In this document: piece by piece, positions 1 to 7,662 of the stretch
How positions within the stretch are numbered: the stretch's first letter is position 1
Layout of the letters: every line of letters begins with the position of its first letter
Assembly (NCBI GenBank): GCA_965224755.1
Contig: OZ245061.1
Location: forward strand, 2,294,001-2,358,000
Length of the DNA: 64,000 nucleotides
DNA from: Hellea sp965224755
GTDB lineage: Bacteria; Pseudomonadota; Alphaproteobacteria; Caulobacterales; Maricaulaceae
Reading direction: 5' to 3'
Notes under the pieces: generated by a model
Told to the model about the DNA's origin: nothing
The model's database searches: none
What the model saw: the letters and a program-made list of their open reading frames with translations, nothing else
Made by a program: the position numbers and the translations under genes

Positions 1-1023
1 ATCAATCTTGCCAGCCGCCAGAAAATCCTCAGCCTGAAATTCCATATTTAAAGGCATTCCCGTTGCGCGTTTTATCAGCTCTGGGAAAACATTCAGTTCG
101 CCCGCAGACCGCACTTGGGGATGTGATGATAAAATTCGGTCAATAAGTGTGGTTCCGGTGCGCGGCAAGCCGACCACGAATATGGGGGCGGCATTCGAAG
201 CTGGGCCAAGAGCCGAGCGGTTTGGTCTCATATCTATGTTTACGCATGTTTTCGCGGCTTCAAAAACCTTCGCCACCTCTTGGCGGCTATATCGAATATG
301 CTCTCTTTTGAGCGTCTTCGCCTTTTTAAGCCAATCAAAGCTCTCCTCATATCGCCCCAAATCTTCAAGCGTTTTGGCGGCGGCATGCCCCAGCAGTAAT
401 TGCGCATCCGCATCGCCTACCGCGCCTTCAAAAAGCGATGTCAGTTTTTCAAGCTTATTATTGTCTGGGCTTTGTTTTTCGAGGGCTATCAATGAAAACC
501 AAGCGAGGTAGAATTTTGGATCAATCGACAAGGTCTTTTTATAGGCCGTTTTCGCCGTCTTAAAATCACCGATAAACTCAGCCGAGGCGCCGAGGTTAAA
601 TTGGAATTTAGCCCATCGGGGATTGCGTTTTGTCGCTTGCTCAAAAAAGGGAATGGCTAATTCATGATACCCCGCACGGCTATAAACCACGCCAATCATA
701 TCGGCCAATAAAGCCTCATTCGTTCCTATAGCGGCCGCCTTATCCGCATGTATTTTGGCTTGTTCATTATGGCCGAATCCACCCAGCGCTTTGGCATAAT
801 AGGTTTGGTAATGCACATTTTTTGGCCCATGTTCCGAAGCTTTTGCGAAAAACTCCAAGGCTTTGTCATGGCTGCCGGTATCCGAGGCCAATACGCCCAA
901 GAGAAAAAAGGCAAGCGGGTTTTTTTCATCCCGCCTCAAGGCCTCGATGGATTGCGCGTAAACGGCCTCATAGTTCTTTGACCTAAGAAGGGCCATGCCC
1001 GATGTGAATGTTAACGGGGTCAT
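1..1023 (-). CDS. TPR-repeat sulfotransferase, N-terminal 341 residues (C-terminus beyond window)
   Basis: The frame is open from an ATG at 1023 to the window edge. Residues 1-250 are helical tetratricopeptide-like repeats, with TPR signatures such as NPRWAKFQFNLGASAEF near 134-150. Residues 279-302 hold the PAPS 5'-phosphosulfate-binding loop (GLPRTGTTLI at 285-294, then the helix DRILSSHP). This TPR plus sulfotransferase fusion is a common bacterial architecture that moves sulfate from PAPS to an acceptor that cannot be read from sequence. The start lies 8 bases after the stop of the upstream sugar kinase on the same strand, so the two are probably cotranscribed. The catalytic C-terminal part is outside the window. 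Confidence 0.85.
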   Translation of the reverse strand, partial: MTPLTFTSGMALLRSKNYEAVYAQSIEALRRDEKNPLAFFLLGVLASDTGSHDKALEFFAKASEHGPKNVHYQTYYAKALGGFGHNEQAKIHADKAAAIGTNEALLADMIGVVYSRAGYHELAIPFFEQATKRNPRWAKFQFNLGASAEFIGDFKTAKTAYKKTLSIDPKFYLAWFSLIALEKQSPDNNKLEKLTSLFEGAVGDADAQLLLGHAAAKTLEDLGRYEESFDWLKKAKTLKREHIRYSRQEVAKVFEAAKTCVNIDMRPNRSALGPASNAAPIFVVGLPRTGTTLIDRILSSHPQVRSAGELNVFPELIKRATGMPLNMEFQAEDFLAAGKID

Positions 1024-1031
1024 CTGTAAGG

Positions 1032-1895
1032 TTAGCCGGGCTTAGCTTGGCGGGCGAGCAGAAGCGCACCATCAAGCGCGTCGCCTTCGGGCTTAACAAT
1101 TTCCGCGCGGATATCCGGGGCAAGCCAAGGTTCAATACTGGCCGCTAAACCGCCCAATAAAGCGCAGCGCGGCACGCCGGCATTAAAAAGGCTACGCACC
1201 ATGGAATCTATATGATTGGCCGAATGCCGCGTAATCAAGCGCCCATGCCTGTCGCCGCTCTCGGCGGCTTCCAAGACTATAGGCGCTAATGCGGCATAGT
1301 CGGCGGCTGTGGCCTTATCCATCCAGCGGACAATTTCATGGGTTTGATTATTATATTTTTTAAATAAATGCTGTGTCAGCTCGGAATGACTTATGCGTCC
1401 ATCCGATGTCCGCAATGTGATGCGGATCGCTTGCAAGCCGATATAAGCGCCGCTCCCTTCATCAGAGACAGGGAATCCATATCCGCCGGCGCGGACATCC
1501 TTGCCCTTTACGCGGCCAATGGCGATACTGCCGGTGCCGACAATAACAATGCCTCCATCCTGTCCTGAATGCGCGCCCATATTAGCAATAAAAGCATCAT
1601 TGTGAATACAGGTCGAGCGGAACGGAAACGCTTGGGCTTGCAAGTCTTCCTTTGCCCCTTCGCGGCTAATACCGGCAACACCCATACCCGCGTGAACACT
1701 AGCAACATCCTTAGCGCTAAGTTTCGCTTCTGCGGTCGCTTGCTGGTACGCCTCTTGAATAGCGGCAAAGACATTTAAAATTCCAATGCTCGCATTTGCT
1801 GGCCCCGATAAGCCCTGACCAATAATGTGCCCAGCCGCATTGGTTAATCGTGCGCGACAACTCGTACCGCCGGCATCAATGCCTAAATAGTACAT
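1032..1895 (-). CDS. BadF/BadG-type amino-sugar kinase (GlcNAc kinase, possibly MurNAc/GlcNAc kinase)
   Basis: 287 residues, with the ASKHA-fold signatures of the BadF/BadG/BcrA/BcrD family. These are the phosphate-1 loop DAGGTS (7-12), HND (98-100) with Asp100 the likely catalytic base, the phosphate-2 loop GTGSIA (120-125) and SDEGSG (144-149). Family members phosphorylate N-acetylglucosamine with ATP; the clostridial relative MurK also takes N-acetylmuramic acid. The gene is divergent from the deaminase-nagA pair and lies near murQ, so an amino-sugar substrate is very likely. No PTS or AmgK/AnmK-like gene is present in the window. Which sugar it prefers is inference. Confidence 0.8.
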   Translation of the reverse strand: MYYLGIDAGGTSCRARLTNAAGHIIGQGLSGPANASIGILNVFAAIQEAYQQATAEAKLSAKDVASVHAGMGVAGISREGAKEDLQAQAFPFRSTCIHNDAFIANMGAHSGQDGGIVIVGTGSIAIGRVKGKDVRAGGYGFPVSDEGSGAYIGLQAIRITLRTSDGRISHSELTQHLFKKYNNQTHEIVRWMDKATAADYAALAPIVLEAAESGDRHGRLITRHSANHIDSMVRSLFNAGVPRCALLGGLAASIEPWLAPDIRAEIVKPEGDALDGALLLARQAKPG

Positions 1896-1963
1896 AAAAC
1901 AGCCTTTAAAAAGAATACTATAACGCTGTCCTATTGGGTTTCAAGCCGCTAAGATATACGAAG

Positions 1964-3004
1964 ATGAAACACGACAAAAAACAACAGAGTTTTATGTATC
2001 AGGAAGCGCAAACGACACCTGAACTGGTTGCCAAGCAGCTGACCGCTAATAAAATTCTCGTTGAAACACTGAGCAAATATTTACGCCAAAACCCCCCTTC
2101 GCTTATCATGACGTGCGCGCGCGGTAGCTCAGATCACGCAGCCACATATGCACAATACTTAATTGAAACCCATATGGGTATACCAACGATGTCCTCAGCC
2201 CCGTCTATTCATTCCGTTTTTGCTGCGCGAAAAAAAATGGAGCGGGTATTATTTCTGGCAATCTCGCAATCGGGCCAAAGCCCTGATATTTTAAGCGCAA
2301 CACAGGCGGCCAAAGATGGCGGAGCGTTTGTTGTATCTCTTGTAAACAATACCACATCCGCTTTAGCGGACATATCTGATATAGTCATACCTCTACATTC
2401 AGGCTTGGAAAAAAGTGTTGCGGCCACAAAATCATTTATTTGTAGTCTCAGTGTAATCGCGCATTTGGTTGCTGCGTGGCAGAAAAACCATAAATTGATG
2501 GCTGAACTTAACGCATTGCCACATGAACTTAATACTGCTTTTGACCAAGATTGGCCCCAAGGTTTAGATAGATTAAAATCCGCCAATAATCTCTTTGTTG
2601 TGAGTAGAGGTTTGGGCCTTGGCGCCGTCCAAGAGGCAGCGCTAAAACTCAAAGAAACTTGCGGACTACACGCGGAAGCCTTTAGCGCAGCAGAAGTTAA
2701 ACATGGCCCAATGACTATCGTGCAAAATGGTTTTCCGGTAATAGTGTTTTCTCTTCAAGATCAGACACAGCGCAGTATTGACGACATCACTTTAGCGTTC
2801 ATCACGCGAAAAGCACAAATCCTCTCGGTTGGAAAAGCTTATGACAAAGCCGTTAATTTGAACATGACGTATTGCGGCCCTGCCGCATTGCGCCCTATTG
2901 TTTTTATCCAGTCATTTTATAAATTTGCAAATGCCCTTTCTATTCTGCGGGGGTATAACCCTGATAAGCCACGTTATTTAAACAAAATTACGGAAACTCT
3001 ATGA
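1964..3004 (+). CDS. SIS-domain glucosamine-6-phosphate deaminase (NagB-II type)
   Basis: 346 residues from the first ATG; a TTG 30 bases upstream is in frame but lacks support. The protein has two SIS (sugar isomerase) domains and resembles the isomerase half of GlmS without its glutaminase domain. Sugar-phosphate-binding motifs are CARGSSDHA (51-59) and SQSGQSPD (101-108), with a C-terminal EAFSAAEVKHGPM segment typical of NagB-II. Expected reaction: glucosamine-6-P to fructose-6-P plus ammonia. The stop overlaps the nagA start by 4 bases (ATGA), which indicates translational coupling and supports a deaminase rather than a synthase role. Confidence 0.85.
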   Translation: MKHDKKQQSFMYQEAQTTPELVAKQLTANKILVETLSKYLRQNPPSLIMTCARGSSDHAATYAQYLIETHMGIPTMSSAPSIHSVFAARKKMERVLFLAISQSGQSPDILSATQAAKDGGAFVVSLVNNTTSALADISDIVIPLHSGLEKSVAATKSFICSLSVIAHLVAAWQKNHKLMAELNALPHELNTAFDQDWPQGLDRLKSANNLFVVSRGLGLGAVQEAALKLKETCGLHAEAFSAAEVKHGPMTIVQNGFPVIVFSLQDQTQRSIDDITLAFITRKAQILSVGKAYDKAVNLNMTYCGPAALRPIVFIQSFYKFANALSILRGYNPDKPRYLNKITETL

Positions 3005-4146
3005 GCATGAAGGCTCTCATAAATGCGCGTATCCTGACACCGGAGGGTTTTAAGGACAAACAATCCGTACTGTATGAAGGCGGTATAATTACACACATAT
3101 GCAATGACAAAGATCGACCGGTAGACGCCGTGGTCGAGCGTGACCTTGACGGGTTGGTGTTATTGCCCGGATTTATTGACATACAGGTCAATGGCGGCGG
3201 CGGCGTTTTGTTTAACCAGCACCCAAGCGTTGAAGGAATCAGAGCCATTGGCGCGGCCCACCGCAAGTTTGGAACGACTGGATTTTTTCCCACCTTAATC
3301 AGTGATGATTTGGATGTCATGGCGCGCGCTATCAAGGCCGTTAATGTGGCAATTACGCAAGGTGTTCAAGGCGTTCTTGGTATTCATCTTGAAGGGCCAT
3401 TTCTTAACACGGAAAAACAAGGTGTGCATGACGCCTCAAAATTCAAGACAATTGGCGAGGATGAATTGGCGCTAATGTCGAGTCTTAAAAACGGCAAAAC
3501 GATCGTGACACTCGCCCCTGAAAAAACCACACCAAACACAATCAAAAACCTGAATAAACTTGGGGTAATTATCTGCGCCGGCCATACGCAAGCGTCTTAT
3601 GAAGACACGCTTTTGGCATTGGATGCGGGGCTGACAGGGTTCACCCATTTGTTCAACGCAATGAAGCCTTTGCAAAGTCGTGACCCCGGGGTAATTGCGG
3701 CCGCTTTAGTGGATTCGCGCAGTTGGTGCAGCATCATTGCGGATGGTCACCATGTACATCCGGCCATGTTAAAATTAGCCATACGCGCCAAAAGAGATAA
3801 TCAGGTTTTCCTTGTCACAGATGCGATGCCAAGCGTTGGCGCCTCTCACAAACCTTTCTCTCTAGGCAACATGAAAATAAAGGTTACAGGCGGGAAATGT
3901 ATCACAGAGAATGGCACACTTGCCGGATCAGATCTGGACATGATTGGTGCGGTTCGAAATGCAGTTGCTATGCTGGATATAGACATTGCGCAAGCCGTGC
4001 GTATGGCGAGCATTTTGCCGGCGCGGTTTATAAATATGCATGACCAAATTGGCGAGATACGCGTTGGGCATCAAGCCAATTTTGTTCTTGTTTCTCAAAA
4101 GCTAGAAGTGTTGGAAAGCTGGATAAAAGGAAAAGCTGCGCTTTAA
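3001..4146 (+). CDS. nagA: N-acetylglucosamine-6-phosphate deacetylase
   Basis: 381 residues, the normal NagA length. The amidohydrolase metal and catalytic residues are visible: GIHLEGPF with Glu131, CAGHTQ with His195, THLFNAM with His216, DGHHVHP around 249-253 and VTDAMPSVG with catalytic Asp274. The family-typical IDIQVNGGGG lies at 59-68. The enzyme removes acetate from GlcNAc-6-P, so it links the kinase and MurQ products to the SIS deaminase encoded just upstream. A second ATG two codons in (3007) is an equally possible start. The gene converges on the GntR regulator gene, with only 7 bases between the two stops. Confidence 0.95.
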   Translation: MSMKALINARILTPEGFKDKQSVLYEGGIITHICNDKDRPVDAVVERDLDGLVLLPGFIDIQVNGGGGVLFNQHPSVEGIRAIGAAHRKFGTTGFFPTLISDDLDVMARAIKAVNVAITQGVQGVLGIHLEGPFLNTEKQGVHDASKFKTIGEDELALMSSLKNGKTIVTLAPEKTTPNTIKNLNKLGVIICAGHTQASYEDTLLALDAGLTGFTHLFNAMKPLQSRDPGVIAAALVDSRSWCSIIADGHHVHPAMLKLAIRAKRDNQVFLVTDAMPSVGASHKPFSLGNMKIKVTGGKCITENGTLAGSDLDMIGAVRNAVAMLDIDIAQAVRMASILPARFINMHDQIGEIRVGHQANFVLVSQKLEVLESWIKGKAAL

Positions 4147-4153
4147 TATGCCC

Positions 4154-4897
4154 TTATTCTAAGTGGTCGTTTTCCAAATTCATAACTATGTCATAGCAAT
4201 CACCACGGTAGGCTGACCGGGTCAGTTCAACAGGCGTTCCATCTTGGAGCATCGACCTGCGCTCAATACGCAATATCTGGCTATTTTCTTGAATGGACAA
4301 AAGGCCGGCTTCCGTTGGGTTGGCTAATGAGGCGCGGACTTTTTGTGTTCCTTTGGACGGCTTATTTCCTTGTGTTTCAAGTGCCTGATAAAGGGATTCT
4401 GTTATTTCAGAGAGGTCAGGCAACATGGACGCCGGCACGACAGCATGTTCGATTGCCAATGGTTGCCCATCGGACAAACGAACCCGTCCAAGCCGGACGA
4501 CTTTATCAGATTGGCGGATATTTAAAATTTCGGCTTCTTCTGCAGTTGGCGTGCCATAAGCTTTCATAATCCAGATTGCCTGCGGGTTGTGGCCGTGGGT
4601 CTGCATATTACTGGTAAAGCCGCGCAGGCCAGATCCAAGATGTGCAAACGGGGGAAGAACAAATGTACCGGCTCCATGTTTGCGTTCAACGACCTTTTCT
4701 TCAGCAAGAATATTTAAAGCCTTTCGAATTGTCACGCGTGACGCTCCGGTCATAAGGCATAGCTCACGCTCGGACGGCAAGGCATCACCCACATCCACAT
4801 TGTTTTCAGAAAGATAGGTGCGTATATTCTTCGCAATTTGCATATAATGAGGCATCGTTGAACTCTTGTCTCGATTAATTTTGTTCAACTTCATCAT
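4154..4897 (-). CDS. GntR/HutC-family (UTRA) regulator, NagR-like
   Basis: 247 residues: an N-terminal winged helix-turn-helix (about 15-82, with PSERELCLMTGASRVTIRKA at 41-60 and a GAGTFV wing) and a C-terminal UTRA ligand-binding domain (about 95-240). Members of this subfamily beside nag genes usually sense GlcN6P or GlcNAc6P and repress amino-sugar genes; that role is inferred here from position. The gene reads leftward towards nagA. A CCAAA-N6-TTTGG inverted repeat about 45 bases upstream of the start could be its own operator. Two adjacent ATG codons open the frame. Confidence 0.85.
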   Translation of the reverse strand: MMKLNKINRDKSSTMPHYMQIAKNIRTYLSENNVDVGDALPSERELCLMTGASRVTIRKALNILAEEKVVERKHGAGTFVLPPFAHLGSGLRGFTSNMQTHGHNPQAIWIMKAYGTPTAEEAEILNIRQSDKVVRLGRVRLSDGQPLAIEHAVVPASMLPDLSEITESLYQALETQGNKPSKGTQKVRASLANPTEAGLLSIQENSQILRIERRSMLQDGTPVELTRSAYRGDCYDIVMNLENDHLE

Positions 4898-4939
4898 GGC
4901 TTACCTGTCCATTAATATGCGGTTATATGTTAGCTTTAC

Positions 4940-4955
4940 CCAAACACCTATTTGG
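4940..4955. promoter_or_regulatory. Inverted repeat upstream of gntR, candidate operator
   Basis: CCAAA-CACCTA-TTTGG has perfect 5-base arms around a 6-base spacer, 43 to 58 bases upstream of the regulator start. It contains the decamer ACACCTATTT (4944-4953), which recurs at 6114-6123, about 53 bases upstream of murQ in the same orientation. The sharing is visible in the sequence; assignment to the GntR protein is inference. Confidence 0.35.
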
Positions 4956-5056
4956 CAATCCTTTTCCATATTTTATATATGAAAATGACAATAGATGTAA
5001 AAATAAAACACTTAGCTAATACGTGCTTTTACCTCACGAATTGCCTTAAATACGCG

Positions 5057-5190
5057 TTAATCAACAACAATGCCTGCATTTAGTATTTTGCCGGGATCAA
5101 GAGTGTTTTTTCAAGGCCAATACCATAGAATGACCCTGATATTTAATACGGGGCATAACAATGTGCTGTCTTAACCAGGCTTTGTCATGA
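5057..5190 (-). pseudogene. Decayed C-terminal remnant of an FAD-linked oxidase (GlcD/D-lactate dehydrogenase type)
   Basis: Reading leftward in a frame different from murQ, the segment HDKAWLRQHIVMPRIK (5189 to about 5142) continues through MVLALK. After a one-base shift in an A6 run it continues as NTLDPGKILNAGIVVD and a TAA stop at 5059-5057. The LDPxKILNxG ending is the hallmark C-terminus of FAD-linked oxidases such as GlcD or D-lactate dehydrogenase, and HDKAWL resembles the segment after their EHGIG motif. About 40 residues survive. The remnant overlaps the last codons of murQ, so murQ probably joined the 3' end of an older gene by deletion or insertion. Confidence 0.6.
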
Positions 5191-6061
5191 TTAAAGCGAG
5201 AGCATGACGTAGATTTCCTTTTGCTCGATTTAAAGCCCTCTCTGCACTATTTGCATCTTGTCCTGACGCCATTAAGACAGCGGTCTTAATGTTTTTATTG
5301 GCTTGGTTGAGCGAATTGATGGCAGTTTCCTTTGTACAATTCGTGATTTTGCAAATCATATTTATGGCACGGCCTTCAAGCTTATTATTGGAAACCATCA
5401 TATCGACCATAAACCCATTATAGACGTGCCCGAGCCGAGTCATAATTGTGGTTGATAGCATATTCAAGACGGCCTTTTGGGCTGTGCCAGCTTTCATTCT
5501 TGTTGATCCGGCAATCAGCTCATTGCCCGTATCGGCAAGAATGGCATGGTCAACATTTTTTAGGATGGGGGCATTGGGGGTGTTCGTAATACCAATCGTC
5601 ATAGCCCCCATTGCATTGGCCTGTTGTAGTGCGCCCAGCGTGAAAGGTGTTTTGCCACTGGCGGCAACACCAATAACAACATCGTTTTTATCGGCTTTCG
5701 CAGTGCGTATTTGAGTTTTACCATCCTCTGAAATATCTTCAGCCCCTTCAGCGCTCACAGTCAGGGCCTGTAAACCGCCAGCAATGCAAAATACAATACG
5801 GTCCTGTGTCCACCCAAATGTAGGCCCTAATTCTGCACCATCTTGTATAGCAAGGCGTCCCGAAGTGCCCGCGCCCACATAAATTAACCTGCCGGCATGA
5901 CCCAATCTCCGGGCGGCCTGATCCGCAGCATTAGCAATATCTTGAATGGCTGGCTTGATAGCGGCCATCGCCACAAGCTGACCTTCATACATGGCCTCAA
6001 TGGCATCGTGAGATGACCATTGGTCAAAATCAACGAACCTCTGAGACACACCTTCAGTCAT
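5171..6061 (-). CDS. murQ: N-acetylmuramic acid 6-phosphate etherase
   Basis: 296 residues with one SIS domain. The signature YVGAGTSGRLAIQDGAELGP (61-80) includes the catalytic-region Glu77, followed by AEGAED (104-109) and VAASGKTPF. MurQ cleaves the D-lactyl ether of MurNAc-6-P to give GlcNAc-6-P and D-lactate, which feeds nagA. The C-terminal end (ALIMTKPG) overlaps the FAD-oxidase remnant in another frame, so the last residues may be acquired. The 183-base leader is AT-rich and holds the ACACCTATTT decamer shared with the gntR upstream region. The start ATG has a GCGGAA-like ribosome site. Confidence 0.95.
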   Translation of the reverse strand: MTEGVSQRFVDFDQWSSHDAIEAMYEGQLVAMAAIKPAIQDIANAADQAARRLGHAGRLIYVGAGTSGRLAIQDGAELGPTFGWTQDRIVFCIAGGLQALTVSAEGAEDISEDGKTQIRTAKADKNDVVIGVAASGKTPFTLGALQQANAMGAMTIGITNTPNAPILKNVDHAILADTGNELIAGSTRMKAGTAQKAVLNMLSTTIMTRLGHVYNGFMVDMMVSNNKLEGRAINMICKITNCTKETAINSLNQANKNIKTAVLMASGQDANSAERALNRAKGNLRHALALIMTKPG

Positions 6062-6113
6062 TTGAATTTCCGCAAAGCTTTTGATAGGTTGTTTTCAAAA
6101 CGCCACTCTGACC

Positions 6114-6123
6114 ACACCTATTT
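6114..6123. promoter_or_regulatory. Decamer ACACCTATTT upstream of murQ, candidate regulator site
   Basis: Identical to 4944-4953 upstream of gntR and placed at nearly the same distance from its start codon. The rest of the leader (6062-6244) is AT-rich and also contains ACCACCTAAAAATGGT at 6163-6178, an inverted ACCA/TGGT pair. No clear -35/-10 pair was identified. Function is inference. Confidence 0.3.
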
Positions 6124-6244
6124 ACATATTAATTTATGTGTACTCCTGTATTTAATATAAAACCACCTAAAAATGGTAATAAAAAAGATACCAATTAAGT
6201 ACCTCATAGTGTTTAAACCGCATATAACTCGCGCGCCACATTTA

Positions 6245-7489
6245 TCAATCATATATAAGATAGCGCTCCCTTACCTGCCCAAACGCCTTTAAGTCGTCAC
6301 GCCAGCTAGCCCTGATTTCGTCTTGGCTCTGACCTTGTTTAATTTGCCCCATCAACAAATCATTGCCCGCCAACTTATTAAAAAAATTATTTTTGAGAAA
6401 GAAATTTTCCTGATCGGGCAAAACTTCATAAAAGTTCATCAGCCAAGTTAGGGATATTTGTTTTGTTGGCCGTGATGTATTAGACATAACATCGCGCAGA
6501 TCGAGCCCATTGCACGATTGGCCATTCAGTTTTGGTGTTTTCGCGCCCACATTGGCTAATGGTGTAAACTGAAAATCTCCTTGCAAATAATTTGGATGAC
6601 CTATGGCTTGAAACGGAAACTCTGTTCCTCGCCCCACGCTTACAACAGTACCCTCAAATAAGGCCAATGAAGGATAGAGATAAATCGAGGTCATATTAGG
6701 AAGGTTGGGCGATGGCTTTATGGGTAGATTATATCTCGTTTCGTGTGCGTACCCTTTAATTTTCACAACACTAAGATCGCATTTGACGCCATTTTTAAGC
6801 CATCCTTCACCATTAATCATCTGCCCGTATTCACCAATCGTCATGCCGTAAACCAAAGGTACTGGATGCAGGCCAATGAAAGATTCATAGCCGGATTTTA
6901 GTACAGGGCCATCAATATAAAACCCATTGGGGTTAGGCCGATCTAGTAAGATCATTGGAACAGAATTTTCTGCACAGGCCTCCATGACATAATGCAGTGT
7001 GGAGAGATAAGTATAGAACCTAACGCCGACATCCTGAATATCAAAAACCAGTACATCTATATTTTGCAGGCTTTGTGGAGACGGTTTTTTATTCTTACCG
7101 TAAAGAGAAATGATGGCTAGCCCGGTTTGCGCATCGACTTCATCGTTTACAATCTCTCCAGCATCTTTTTGGCCTCGAAACCCATGCTCCGGGGCAAACA
7201 CTTTGATAACGTCCACATTTCTGTCGAGTAAGACGTCAATCAAATGTTGTCCGCCAATCATGGATGTCGCATTGGCAACAACCGCGACCTTTTTATCCTT
7301 TAAACGCGGAAGGTAAGCGTCATACTGGGATGCGCCCACTTGTGGTATGGTCTTGCCAACTATTATCGTATTTACGTCAGGTGCTTGCGCAACAATTACA
7401 TCTTGAACATTTAGGCTACAGGCACTCACGCAAATACAGATTAAGCATAGAATCGATTTTTTTAATACTTTCAACATGATGGATATCAT
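6245..7489 (-). CDS. DUF1343 lipoprotein, NamZ-like exo-beta-N-acetylmuramidase
   Basis: About 414 residues from the first ATG (an upstream TTG is less likely). The N-terminus is a lipoprotein signal with lipobox VSAC (Cys24). The remainder is the DUF1343 (YbbC/NamZ) domain: VANATSMIGGQHLIDVL, FAPEHGFRGQ, DAQTGLAIISLYG, VFDIQDVGVRFYTYLS and LDRPNPNG are family signatures. NamZ enzymes release MurNAc from the non-reducing end of peptidoglycan fragments. Upstream of murQ on the same strand, it would supply MurNAc from the periplasm. The enzymatic role is family knowledge; lipidation is read from the sequence. Confidence 0.85.
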   Translation of the reverse strand: MISIMLKVLKKSILCLICICVSACSLNVQDVIVAQAPDVNTIIVGKTIPQVGASQYDAYLPRLKDKKVAVVANATSMIGGQHLIDVLLDRNVDVIKVFAPEHGFRGQKDAGEIVNDEVDAQTGLAIISLYGKNKKPSPQSLQNIDVLVFDIQDVGVRFYTYLSTLHYVMEACAENSVPMILLDRPNPNGFYIDGPVLKSGYESFIGLHPVPLVYGMTIGEYGQMINGEGWLKNGVKCDLSVVKIKGYAHETRYNLPIKPSPNLPNMTSIYLYPSLALFEGTVVSVGRGTEFPFQAIGHPNYLQGDFQFTPLANVGAKTPKLNGQSCNGLDLRDVMSNTSRPTKQISLTWLMNFYEVLPDQENFFLKNNFFNKLAGNDLLMGQIKQGQSQDEIRASWRDDLKAFGQVRERYLIYD

Positions 7490-7662
7490 CGCTGCCAATA
7501 ACGGCTAAAGCAACCCATCCCTATAGCTTTTGAATTGTTTTGCAGCTTAGATGTCATTTCCTGCTACCAAAATAATTTGGCCTGTAATGCCCCTGTCAAA
7601 CAGGGACATTTTACACCGGCCTGAATATGTTTGCGCCCATGACGGGGAAGCAGATATGAATA

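Noticed and set aside
149..981. Open frames on the plus strand opposite the sulfotransferase
   Set aside because: The minus strand carries a long frame with TPRs and the PAPS loop; the plus-strand frames have no motif or ribosome site.
7591..7605. CCCTGT-CAA-ACAGGG hairpin after hutU as a terminator
   Set aside because: The T-run is on the plus strand only, while hutU reads leftward.
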